A stretch of 64,000 nucleotides of DNA from Amborella trichopoda (taxonomy: Eukaryota > Streptophyta > Magnoliopsida > Amborellales > Amborellaceae): contig NW_006497560.1 in NCBI RefSeq assembly GCF_000471905.2, positions 2,549,883 to 2,613,882 on the forward strand. Reading direction: 5' to 3'. This document shows positions 1 through 9,539 of this stretch, piece by piece. A program made the translations under genes and the position numbers. Under the pieces are notes generated by a model. That model was given only the letters and a program-made list of their open reading frames with translations, was not told where the DNA came from and ran no database searches. The first letter of the stretch is position 1. Every line of letters starts with the position of its first letter.

Positions 1-29
1 ACACTAAAAAAAAAAAAAAAAATTTATTT

Positions 30-372
30 GGGCGACAGCCTGTGGGGCGACACCACTCATGTCGCCCAATTCCTTTCTTTGCAAAACCTTTTTTTTTAAA
101 CACTTGATAAAAAATAAAAAAATAAAAAAAATGGGCAGTGGGTGACACCAGTCGTGTTGCTCAAACATGGGCGACATCACTAGTGCCGCCCGGGCTACAC
201 ACCTGGTGTCACCCAAATATTTTTTTCCAAAAGAGTCTTTTTTTTTATTTCCCAGCATTTCTAGCTAAATGCAAAAAAAAAAAAAAATCTAGGTTGGCAA
301 CTAACACCAGCCATGTCGTCCAGACCTGGGCGACACCACCAGTGCCGCCCGGGCGACACGCCTCATGTCGCC
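30..372. repeat. Array of about 23-bp imperfect hairpins, GGGCGACA / TGTCGCCC
   Basis: Units lie at 45-67 (a perfect 8-bp stem), 140-162, 169-191, 192-214, 328-350 and 351-372, separated by A- or T-rich spacers. Each starts near GGGYGACAC and ends near GTGYCGCCC. Most differences keep pairing or make G-U wobbles. Related units recur inside the neighbouring LTR at about 2,210-2,337. No recognised function. Confidence 0.7.
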
Positions 373-618
373 TAAAACATTTTTCCTAAAATTGCACCCA
401 CTTGATTTGAGGGACTTCCAGGAACCAAATTTGGTTTTGCCACGTGTTTTTACAAGTATTTTCAAACATTTAATTAATTTTCAAAAATTTCAATCGCTCC
501 TCAGTGGCATGAGCCTAAACTGCCAATTATTTTTCCAAAATTTCAAAAAAAATAAAATAAAAAAGAAAATGTTCCTCGGTGGCACGAGCCTAAACTACCA
601 ACCAAAGTCCAATTCAGT

Positions 619-1240
619 TCAACGTCAAACTCGTGCGATGTAAAAGAGCTTAGATAGGTACCATCTAGCCCCGTATGACGCAAAAGGTCAGGTGTATCCA
701 AGACACAACCACCTTGTTCAATGGAAAAACGTCAAACTCGTACGACATAAAAGAGCCGAAACAAGTATCGTCTAGCCCTATATGACGCAAAAGGTCGGGT
801 GTATCCAGGGTACAACCATATTGTTCAATGGAAAAATGTCAAACTCGTGCGATGTAAACGAGTCGGGGTAGGTACCGTCTAGACCCGTATGATGCAAAAG
901 GTTGAGTGTATCCAGGGCACAACCACCTTGTTCAATGAAATACGTCAAACTCATGCAATGTAAAAGAGTTGAGGCAGGTACCGTGTAGCCCCGTATGACG
1001 TAAAAGATCGGGTGTATCCAGGGCACAACCGTCATGTTCGATGGAGAAACGTCAAACTCGTGCAACGTAAAAGAGCCGAGGCAGGTACCGTCTATCCCCG
1101 TGTGATGTAAAATGGTCGAGTATATTTTGTCTATCCCCTTATGACGTAAAAGGGTCCGGTATATTTCATCTAGCCTCGTATTGACGTAAAAGGGTCGGGT
1201 GTATGGTCCATCGATGTATGACGCTAAACTGCTTAGAGGG
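619..1240 (+). repeat. Tandem repeat, period about 107 bp, in a 3' untranslated region
   Basis: Five copies begin with a variant of 'ACGTCAAACTCGTGCGATG' near 620, 728, 835, 943 and 1,048. They are followed by shorter degenerate copies to about 1,240. Each copy contains the submotif 'TATGACGYAAAAGG', which resembles the ATGACCTTAAACTG monomer of the array at 9.6-11.4 kb. The two arrays therefore probably share an ancestor within one element lineage. Confidence 0.8.
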
Positions 1241-1905
1241 CTCTATTGTTGCAGGAGTTAAAACTGCTAACCAACCTTGTTTTTTGAAATATCTTTCTCT
1301 TTTCAAAATTTTCACTATATGTCTTGTGTTTTCAAAAACCTTAATTTCTTTGTAAAAATCGTACATGTCATTGCTTTCGATTCTATTTCAAATCTCCCCC
1401 TATCTTCAAAAATTCTAAAAAATACTTTTAAAATGAAGGAGCTTGGACACCCATATATGATGATTACCACGTTGCCGCGTTACTGCTTCGTCTCTCTCTT
1501 TGGAACCGATCAGACAAGTCTCTTCCTATAGAAAGCCTTTCCTATAGATAGTCTTAGGAAACCCTAAGGAAATCAAAGAAGATGTCAGGATTAAACATTT
1601 CAAACTGAAAAAAACCCTGAAGTTAAGTGGCATGACCAGAAAATCCAACTCGAGTTTCAAGCTTGTGTAACTCACCGACATCTCACGCCTAAAACCCTAG
1701 GAGGAAAAATGTCCTAGGTGGGTGAGCTCGGTGAGCGCAATGACTTGGAGGGATTAGTTGGTGTGCCCTTTGACCACGTGACCTCAGGAAGAAATTTAAA
1801 ATGTCTCGCATTATCTTTGACGTTCACCTACCCCTCAAAGGATAGGGAATGCTAAATTGTCTACTTCTTTGCCACTCACCTGTCCCTCGAAGGATAGGGA
1901 GTGCC

Positions 1906-1918
1906 AAAGAGGGGCAAC
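1906..1918 (+). other. Polypurine tract
   Basis: AAAGAGGGGCAAC lies directly before an LTR that starts TGTAGATACCC. This is the plus-strand primer of an LTR retrotransposon and marks the 3' end of its internal region. Confidence 0.7.
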
Positions 1919-3925
1919 TGTAGATACCCTATTTTTAATCTGAAAAATTCTATGGTTTCTTAAGACTAAATTATCCTAGTAAACCCAAAATCCATGGTTC
2001 ACACAAAACCTGTGACCCAGAACCAATGTGGCTACCCGGAACCTTGTAGACACCCTGTTTTGACCCAATCCTGCAAACACCCTATTTTACCAAAAAAATC
2101 ATTAAAAATAGTAAAAAAGTCCTTTTTGACCCAAAGTTTCTCTGAGAGCTTCACAAGAGGCCGAGGACCACACTCAAAGTAAAAATTTTCAATTTGGATG
2201 AGATTTGGGTTGGATGACATTGGCAGTGTTGCCCAACCTAGATTGAGCGACATGCCTGGTGTCGCCCGAATTGTTTTTTTTAGCTTTTGGTCGGTTTTTA
2301 ATGATTTTTTTTGGGCAAAACTAGGCGTGTCACCCAAATCCATACCTTAAAAAATGTTTCTTTTTTATGAGGATTTGTTGGTTATGGAAGTATATCCTTT
2401 CCAACAGATCTTGGACCCTTCTATATCTCTTTTTTGTGGCTAGTTAAGGGCAGATGAAGTTAGAAACAGGAGATAAAAACCCTAAACATGGCTTTAGAAG
2501 AGAATGGAAACCCTAGAAGATAGACTTGCTTCAGAAACCCTAGCCTCCTGAAACCCTAACCCTAAGCCTGAGAAAACCTAGACCTAGGGCATAACAACCC
2601 TATATCTAAACTATCTTTAGGGTACAACAACCCTTCTACACCAGAGATCTGCTGGTCAACATCCGAATCAGAGAGGCAAAGAGGGCGCTGGTGCGGATAT
2701 GGGAAAGCCCTTGAAGGCTCGAGATTCTCGGGCCATCCGACCCGAGTTGGTATTGTTTGCTTCACCTTTATTTCTTCTTCTTTTACTGTTTTTATCTTAT
2801 TATAATTATTTTGATCTGTTTATTGCTTTTGAAATAGTGTTTTGGTGCTCTGGATCATGCTGGCTCTGGCACAGATCTAAGAGCATGCCTGCTCGTTTCT
2901 GGGCAGATCTGACCTCAGATCTAAATTTGATTTGTCTCATTTTCTCTACTATTGCATTTTATCAGTTTAAGGTGTCAAGATCCGAGAGATCTTCATCGAG
3001 GGATCTGTCATTGTCATCGTAAATTATTTGCTGCCTTCTCGTGTTGCCAACGGCGATGCCTATCGCTGCCCGCAAGGGACGCGCTGCGTTCTCGTGTTGC
3101 CAATGGCGATGCCTAACACCATTCATCAACTGCCACTGTCACCGTGAGCAGCAGTGTCCAACGCCGTCCAAGGGCCACGACACTGTTACTCCACAGCTGT
3201 CGGTGGCGATGCTCAATGCCGTCGCGCTCGCCGTCTCACGCCTTCTCTTCATTCTCTTTTCTTTTCTTTTTCTTTTTTTTTTTCTCTCCTCATTCTTGCT
3301 TGACTGAAGGATGACTCAGTCTAGTATTGTCATAGTGGTCTGACTATCGACTAGTATTATAGTTGTGCTGGTCCTGAGTATCATGCCCGTCTTACTACCA
3401 CACCAAATTAGAACAGACATATCGACCTTGGTTTCGAGTAGTATTGTTGTCGTGCTGGTTCTGAGTACCATGCCCGTCTTGCTACCACTCCGAGTCGGTC
3501 ACTGAACTAGTCCAGCTATCATGCTAGTTTCGTCCCCTTCACAAGTTCTCTTCTCTTTTCGTTCTTTACTCAGACCTTCTTCTTCATCACCCTAATTTCT
3601 CACCTTCTCTGCCATATGAATGTGCATTACCCTAAGACAAGGTTGGGTCCTTCGGCCCACTTGTCTTGAAAGTTAACCATGATAGTGTTGTGCATAAAAC
3701 AAGGAGATTCCAAGTCAAGGGAGGCTATTTCGAACCAGCTGAAGCGACTAGGGGGCTTTTCGTCGTGAGACCCCATTGAGGTTGGTCCCCACCTCACGTA
3801 TCAAATTCCTCCCTCACTAATTGGGAACCTACCCTTGTTTTGTGAGCAAGGTTCCCAAGAGAGCGATCTCAATCTCAGGTCTTCCGAAACCCAATCAATT
3901 AGATCCGAGTAGGTGAGATCGAGGC
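1919..3925 (+). repeat. LTR of a Tat-lineage element, about 2.0 kb
   Basis: The LTR starts TGTAGATACCC right after a polypurine tract. It ends near GAGGCA, about 12 bp before a TGGCGACTCC primer site; the exact 3' end is uncertain by some 10 bp. The first part carries GGGCGACA-type hairpins (2,210-2,337) and the 2,460-2,600 stretch is rich in AAACCCTAR words. From about 3,030 onward it matches the end of the LTR at 16,002-18,986, for example 'CTGCCTTCTCGTGTTGCCAA' near 3,032 and 18,033. Confidence 0.7.
2210..2337. repeat. Three hairpin units of the GGGCGACA family inside the LTR
   Basis: Units near 2,213-2,237, 2,245-2,267 (GCGACA paired with TGTCGC) and 2,313-2,337 resemble those at 30-372 and are likewise spaced by T-rich tracts. 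Their presence both in the LTR and upstream suggests the upstream block came from, or shares ancestry with, this LTR. Confidence 0.6.
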
Positions 3926-3937
3926 ATCTGACTAGTT

Positions 3938-3955
3938 TGGCGACTCCACTAAGGA
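3938..3955 (+). other. Primer binding site, TGGCGACTCCACTAAGGA
   Basis: The motif starts about 12 bp after the LTR end. TGGCGACTCC-type sites are, from memory, typical of Tat/Ogre-lineage elements primed by an arginine tRNA. The same core occurs in reverse at 23,551-23,562 for the minus-strand element. Confidence 0.7.
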
Positions 3956-5518
3956 CTTATTACCCCTTCGTCGGTTCGCTCTTTCTTGATAGCATCACCT
4001 TTTACTTTCTACACTATATTTCATGACATCTGGGTTACTCAACCCGTTCATCCGAGATGGGGATTTTCTCATCCCCACACTCGTGACTGTTCCAGGGAGG
4101 CGAGCTTCTCAAGCCTCGTTCCCTACACTCCTCTTGAGTCAGGACTCACAGTCCGGCTCTCAGGTTCTCTCCTGGGTTAGTGCGAGAAGGGACTTGAAGG
4201 TCCCTAGCTCGCCACTTCCTAGCCTTGGTGGACCCTCCACCAAGGCCTTTCGCATTGGTGGCACACATGTCACCACACACAGCACGCACCCTACTACTAG
4301 CAAGTCCCTTCCCGGTCATATTGCTGAGGTACACCGAAATGTTGCCCTATCCGCTTTCGCAAAAGGTAAGTAAGTTGTCATCGCTCCTGAGAGTCGTTGC
4401 AAGGCCACTCCCCATACTCCTTCACCACCCTGAACCTCTATGCCTAGAGGCTCGACACACCAAGGGGGAGATCCTGTGGCCTCAACCTCTCACACACACC
4501 TGAAGGCTCGTGGTCCAACCACTCAAGCCACACCTCAGGGCGACTTTCATGCTGCCTTGAGTTCGCATCCAAGGCTAGGCCGAACCTGGCACGCGTCATG
4601 CATCTGCATCACACAGCTCAGGGCAGCGCCAATTCTGCGTCAGCTCGAGCACACGAGGGTCAACCACTTCGTCCTCCCTCTCAGCACACACAACTCCACC
4701 CTATGAGAGATGAGCTCCCACTCGATCCCTCATAGACATGAGCTCGTAGGTATCGACCTCCTAAGGTCGAACCAGCAGATCGAGCTCAGGTTGACCCCCA
4801 AGTCACCCGGATGGCTAACTCCTAAGGTGCACATGCACCAGCTTCACAGGTTCCTTTTTTATCCTAACTCAAGCAGAGCTGTGAACGAGTTGCTTCTTTC
4901 ACTCTTCCTTTGCCAGGCAAGCACCGCAAGACCAGGTATTCAAAAGTTTTTCCTAAGAGTACCATCTTGAGCCAGCCACCCCAGATCAGCCATGCATCCG
5001 GACCTCACAAAGGAATTTGGGGCAAAGGCCTGACGAGAGATAGAAGCCTTCAGTCTCCAAGGTAGCAACCCAGATTTCCCTTTATCCTGGGGCCTCATTC
5101 TCTACTCCAGCTGATAAACACAACTCTGGCGTGCTCAGTCCAAATCTCAGGCTCAATTCTGGACCGAAGTCTATTGCAGTCTCAGGATCAAAGAGAAGAG
5201 AGGCCCGCAGCTCCTAACCAGAGAGACTGCTAAGGCAGTTGAGGTTACCACTCTTGATGACCTCCTGCCTCACAATTCCTTCTTCACTCTTCGGATTCTA
5301 GAACTTGAACGAGAAGCCAAGATTGCTCGGTGGTCACCGTCACAGCAAAAGACCGAGCTGTCAAGAAGTCAAGGTCTCAAGACTATCAAGAACCAGTCCT
5401 CACACCATCGGCGTAAAAGGCTCAAGTCCAGTCGGGGAATGTTGAGCCCCTATAGACTGACTTGCCACGTATGACTCGCCAACCCCAGCAGTCCACTACT
5501 TCACCTGGCTTTGGTCTT
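3956..5518 (+). other. Element leader between primer site and gag
   Basis: About 1.5 kb of C-rich sequence. Short open frames exist (for example 4,023-4,373, 116 codons, Ser/Thr/Pro-rich) but show no known domain and overlap one another in different frames. Some Tat/Ogre elements carry an extra ORF before gag, so a decayed version is possible. I do not claim a gene. Confidence 0.4.
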
Positions 5519-7310
5519 CTAGAAGAAATGGTCAGTTTCATGGTGATCAAAGACTCGGATGGTGCCCAAGAAGAGCGGATGAATAGGTTCGAAGTAATGA
5601 TGTAGTCCATCCTCGAAAATATGGACCACCTGGAGGCCTCCAGGACCCCTGCTTCTCCTCCTCACCATGAGACCAACTCCCAGCCTGGAGAGGACACAGC
5701 TCCCGAGCAAGCTCCCCCACCAGCCTCCCAAGACAGCTCTTCTCCTCGCATGGTTTCACAAACCGACATAGATGCCATGGTGACCCACAGTCTCAAGAAT
5801 AAGGTCTCGAGCATGTAAGAGGCGTTACTTTACCAAAAGTCATATCCCTCGTACATCGACTAGGTGTTGTTTCTCCCAAACTAGCAAATAGGGAAGCTCC
5901 CATCGTTCAATAGTATTATGTCCCGGCACCAACATACCGCTCACTTCCAAACAGCTTGTCGAGAAACGAAAACTGATGGGCAACTCCTCCTTCGTCAGTT
6001 CGTTGAAACTCTCGAAGGCCCATCCTTTCAATGCTATGCTCGGCGACCTCCAAGCGCGATGCACACATGGCAAGAAATGGAGCAATTGTTTTACTAACTC
6101 TTCTATGAAATCTAGAGAAACATGGAAACCATTGAGCTCCTCACTCTAACTCAAGACCCTGGTGAGCTGGTCGATAAATTCATCGCCCGATGGAGAGAGT
6201 TGGCAACATATCACACCACTTCCAAGACTAAAAGAGAAGCAGTTCAGACCTGCATATGAAATATGTTGCCCAAGATCGCCATGCATGTTGAGGCCTCCAA
6301 TCCACCCTCCATGTCAGAGCTCATCTCTAAAGCAGTTCGTATAGAAGGTGTATCCAAACACCATAGTGAATCTCTCCAGTAGCCCTCTAACTCGAGAGAA
6401 GATCGGGGCAATGGCAATTCTCGCTCCAACAATCCAGACAACCAGTCAAAAGCGGTGATTAATGTGACCGTCACCATGGTTGACACTTAGAAAGTCACCC
6501 CTCAGACTTTGGATATCTCCAAGGCATAGACACCTCAGGCTGAAGTCAAGCAGCAGCAGTCCTATAACAGGGTCTCACCCCCTAAAAATATAAATCGAAG
6601 TGACTACTGGATCCAGCACCAGAACAAGGTGTACCCCTTCGAGAAGGAGTGGGTTCCGCACTGCTTCGATTACTACTAGAGCAAAACATGATCCAACTAC
6701 CGGAGGTCAATACCCCATAACAAGATGAACAGAAGACACAAGAGAGGTATTGCACCCATCACAAGAGAGTAGGTCACCCCTTATCGAAACCCTTATTAAC
6801 AAGGGTCAAATAAAGCTCGAAGAGCTAAAGAAAACATTCAGGCCAACTGAGGCTTTCCACATTGTGACAATCCAAGAGGATGAAGTGGCACCAGCTATCT
6901 CCGTGCACTATTCTCTGTAATGCTCGAAGAAGGTCTCATCACATCGAAGCGGACAAGCCAGCCCAAATTCCTACCTCCAGGAACTAAGAATCTCTGGTGT
7001 TTGTATCATCTGATACAATGCCATGACCTGAGCGAATGCACTGGCTTCCACAAGCTGTTGGCAAAGAAGATGCAGCAGCACCAAGAAGTTCATGGTAACT
7101 CAGAAGGACACCCTCAAGTCCCTGCTCCACCAGTGCAAGAAGACCTCCTGACACAAGCCCAAGGAAGTGCTGAGCTAGACCCTCTGCAAGCCCTCTTCGA
7201 GGCAATGCTCCAACAGGGTCTCGTCACTCCCAAGCCCCCTAGGCAACTTAAGCATCTTGCTCAGGCTACAGAAAGTCTCTGGTGCCCATATCACCTGGTA
7301 TGAGGCCATG
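5519..7310 (+). pseudogene. gag remnant of a Tat-lineage Ty3/gypsy element (fossil)
   Basis: Translation around 6,023-6,079 gives SFQCYARRPPSAMHTWQEM, close to the retrotransposon gag core. The following stretch contains the usual 'LTQDPGELVDKFIARWREL' type motif (about 6,143-6,200). Further downstream are two Cys/His knuckle-like segments, LWCLYHLIQCHDLSEC (near 6,990) and LWCPYHLV (near 7,285), each preceded by a similar '...QGLVTPK'-like stretch. The capsid and knuckle parts are therefore recognisable. The coding region is broken at several points. A related gag lies in reverse at 21,434-23,400. Gag would form the particle shell in the cytoplasm; here it is a relic. Confidence 0.75.
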
Positions 7311-7439
7311 AGCTGGGAGAATGCTTTGGGTTCGAAGCTATAGTCTTCAAGAACGTACAAAAAGGCCACATTGTCTGTGTCATTCTCCCTGAACACTTCC
7401 AAGCCACCACTCCTGTTCAAGAGGAAATCTCACTACAGG

Positions 7440-7528
7440 TCCCCTATGAGCACATCCTGACAAACTCTGATGGAGAAGAGGCAATGCCCCCTATCAATGG
7501 GCGACACCTAAAGAAGTATTATCCCTGA
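7440..7528 (+). pseudogene. Extreme C-terminus of pol (integrase end), fossil
   Basis: The translation ends in NSDGEEAMPPINGRHLKKYYP followed by a stop at 7,526-7,528. An '...NGRxLKKYY' ending is, from memory, how the integrase C-terminus of Tat-type pol proteins looks. It follows almost directly after gag, so nearly all of pol is absent from this copy. Confidence 0.55.
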
Positions 7529-7529
7529 T

Positions 7530-8252
7530 GTGCTCTCAAAATGTGGTGCATGCAGTAAAAAGAAAGAAAGAGAAAACAAAAATAGCAACCCAACCCAAAA
7601 GAAATTCATTTCTTTTATTGCAAAAACCCATTATCAAGGAGGTTACAGATATAGTATCAACAGTTACTTTTACTTCAGAGAAAAAGAGGATGTTCTTGTT
7701 GAAGTGTTACTCTTGCTTCCAAGGAGGACCAACCATTTTCGAGCCAGCTTCAATTCATCTGACAAAGTACGACTGGTTTCCAGGATAGGGAAGAAGTACT
7801 CTGATAGAGTCTATCAGACTAACTTTCCTGGTAAGGAGCTGGCCTATGATGGATTCCCTTCCTCCAAAACAACATGGACTTCAGTGTTGCACTTGAGGAC
7901 TTGGCTTCCAATAGACCACATTGACCGGGCCTTCTCATTCGCCATCACTCTTGGCCCCGATAAGACATTGTCGTCCATGGTCATCACTGCACGCAACCCA
8001 ATGCCATGTGCAATCATCGCTGCATGCAACCCAACACCGCACGCAACCATCGCTACGTGTAACTCAATGTCGCGCGCAATCATTGTCGTGCGCAACTCAA
8101 TGTCATGTTCTACCATCATTGAGGGCAGGCCAACACCACACACGGCCATTGCCATGAGCGGCATGCTACCAAGCATGGTTGTCGCTGCGAGAAGCTTAAC
8201 GCCATGCGAAGGAAGCATTTCATGCGGCTTAATGTCACCTGTGCCCTTATAG
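7530..8252 (+). other. Open frame of 240 codons with 11-residue repeats, function unknown
   Basis: This is the longest uninterrupted plus-strand frame of the first 15 kb. Its second half (7,980-8,213) is about seven repeats of 33 bp, read as 11-residue units such as ATIATCNSMSR. Because 33 is a multiple of three, the repeat alone keeps frames open: the minus strand is also open over 7,844-8,218. No domain, signal peptide or start context supports a protein. It sits where pol ends and the 3' untranslated region of the element should begin. Most likely it is non-coding. Confidence 0.3.
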
Positions 8253-9165
8253 TGCTCCGGTTCCCACCGTCTCCAATTCCCAGAGAGTATTAACCCTCAT
8301 GCCTCTTCGGTTTCCCCAACTACTGCCCCTTGGTGACGGTCAACCTTCTCACAACCTTTGCCTACCCTGCAATCCTTCAGGTTTCGTTGGAAACTCGCCT
8401 CCGTCCATCGGGAAACCCCGTTTAACCCTGTTCTTTCCCCTACCGGTGTTTTTTCTCCTAGCTAGGAATTCGCTCCTACTCGCCGGGAAACCCTTCCCCG
8501 TCTTCCACCGATGACTGAAGCTAACGAAAAGCCACCAAAATTCCTGAAAATGCTCCCTTGTGACCCTGCGGGTTTCCCTTCTCCCTTCTTTGCACTCCTC
8601 AACTCGCCTAAATTTCACTGTGTTTCTGGTGATCTCATTTCTACTCCTCCTTCTCTTTCAATAACCAGAAGACCATCAAAGTCCCCTGACTCTTCTGCAA
8701 CTTGCCAGCAATCACAGAACTATCAGAAAATCACTGAAATTCCAGCAGAGTACCACTACGACTCTTGCTGTTCTGCCAGAGTCTCGCTGAAGCCCTATGA
8801 AGCTCCCTATTCCTTGCTTAGAAAGCCTTAACACTCTAAAAAAATGTCCTCAAGCACATTGCAAAGGTTTGTGATCTGCTCAAGTTCACCGAAAATCTCC
8901 TGAAGGCCTGTATACTGAGAGTTTTAGCCACGAAACTCTTGCCGTAGATCTCTTTATGGAAGTTCCAGCTCCCTCTCTCTCTCTTTAAAAACTTTCTTCA
9001 TTGTTTTACCTTACGTTAAAATAGTAAAATGGGGTTTTTTCCCCCTTTATATTTAGCAGTGCCGCGAAGTGCCCCTCACAAGTTCGAAATGACAGTCCAG
9101 TCCTCGTCTTCAAACTACGATAAGTCCAGGTCGGGGCGGGTCAAGCCCGAGGTCTGAATGTAAGT
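7545..9165 (-). mobile_element. Possible antisense LTR-like segment
   Basis: Read on the minus strand, CTAAATATAAAGG (9,044-9,056) is a TATA-like box preceded by 'CCTCGGGCTTGACCCGCCCC' near 9,134-9,153. It is followed by a GAGAGA-rich stretch near 8,970, an arrangement usual for plant LTRs. The left end is not defined and no target duplication was found. It could instead be part of the 3' region of the surrounding plus-strand element. Confidence 0.3.
7980..8213. repeat. 33-bp minisatellite, about 7 copies
   Basis: Units such as ACCATCGCTACGTGTAACTC plus 13 further bases repeat head to tail with exact 33-bp spacing through the middle copies, then decay toward both ends. Confidence 0.8.
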
Positions 9166-9204
9166 CATTGCTGCATGTGCCTCATGAACTCACTATTATC
9201 GCTA

Positions 9205-9510
9205 TGCCTTTTTGCCACGTGCTTCACTAAGAGGATATTGTTGCATGCTTCACCAAAGGTTATCACTGTGTGCTTCACCAGAGGCTATCACCGGGCACTT
9301 CACCAGAAGCTATCGTCGCGCACTTCACACAAAGGTTTTTGCTGCACGCTTCATAAGAGGATATCGTCACGCGCTTCACACAAAGGCTATTGCCATGTGC
9401 TTCACCAGAAACTATCGTTGCGCACTTCATCAAGGCCTAACGTCGTGTGCACGTCATCTAAGCCTAACGCCGCGTGCATCATCGAAAACTTAGCACCATG
9501 TGCATGCTAT
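9205..9510 (+). repeat. About 25-bp tandem repeat, CTTCACCAGAAGCTATCR
   Basis: Some nine degenerate units of the type 'GCTTCACCAGAGGCTATCAC' plus 5 bases run head to tail. The same unit occurs at about 17,965-18,015 inside the downstream LTR, showing sequence exchange between the LTR and this 3' region. The open frames here are by-products of the repeat. Confidence 0.75.
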
Positions 9511-9539
9511 AACGCTGTCGACTGTGGATTTTTCCACTT

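Larger units (their letters stand above)
1..1918 (+). mobile_element. 3' internal part of a Tat-lineage Ty3/gypsy element (fossil)
   Basis: No coding domain is visible. The segment holds A/T-rich DNA with GGGCGACA hairpins, then a tandem array (619-1240), then about 670 bp of unique sequence ending in a polypurine tract directly before an LTR start. Tandem repeats just upstream of the polypurine tract are a known habit of Tat/Ogre-type plant elements, so I read this as the 3' untranslated end of an element whose 5' part lies left of the window. Within 1,826-1,903 a block built around 'CCCTCAAAGGATAGGGA' occurs twice about 50 bp apart. The lineage is inferred, not proven. Confidence 0.55.

Noticed and set aside
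2500-2600. Telomere-like AAACCCTA words
   Set aside because: Only a few scattered units, no array; such words are common in plant LTR and leader sequence.
4023-4970. Overlapping plus frames as an extra ORF1 of the element
   Set aside because: They overlap in different frames with no family similarity; kept only as leader sequence.
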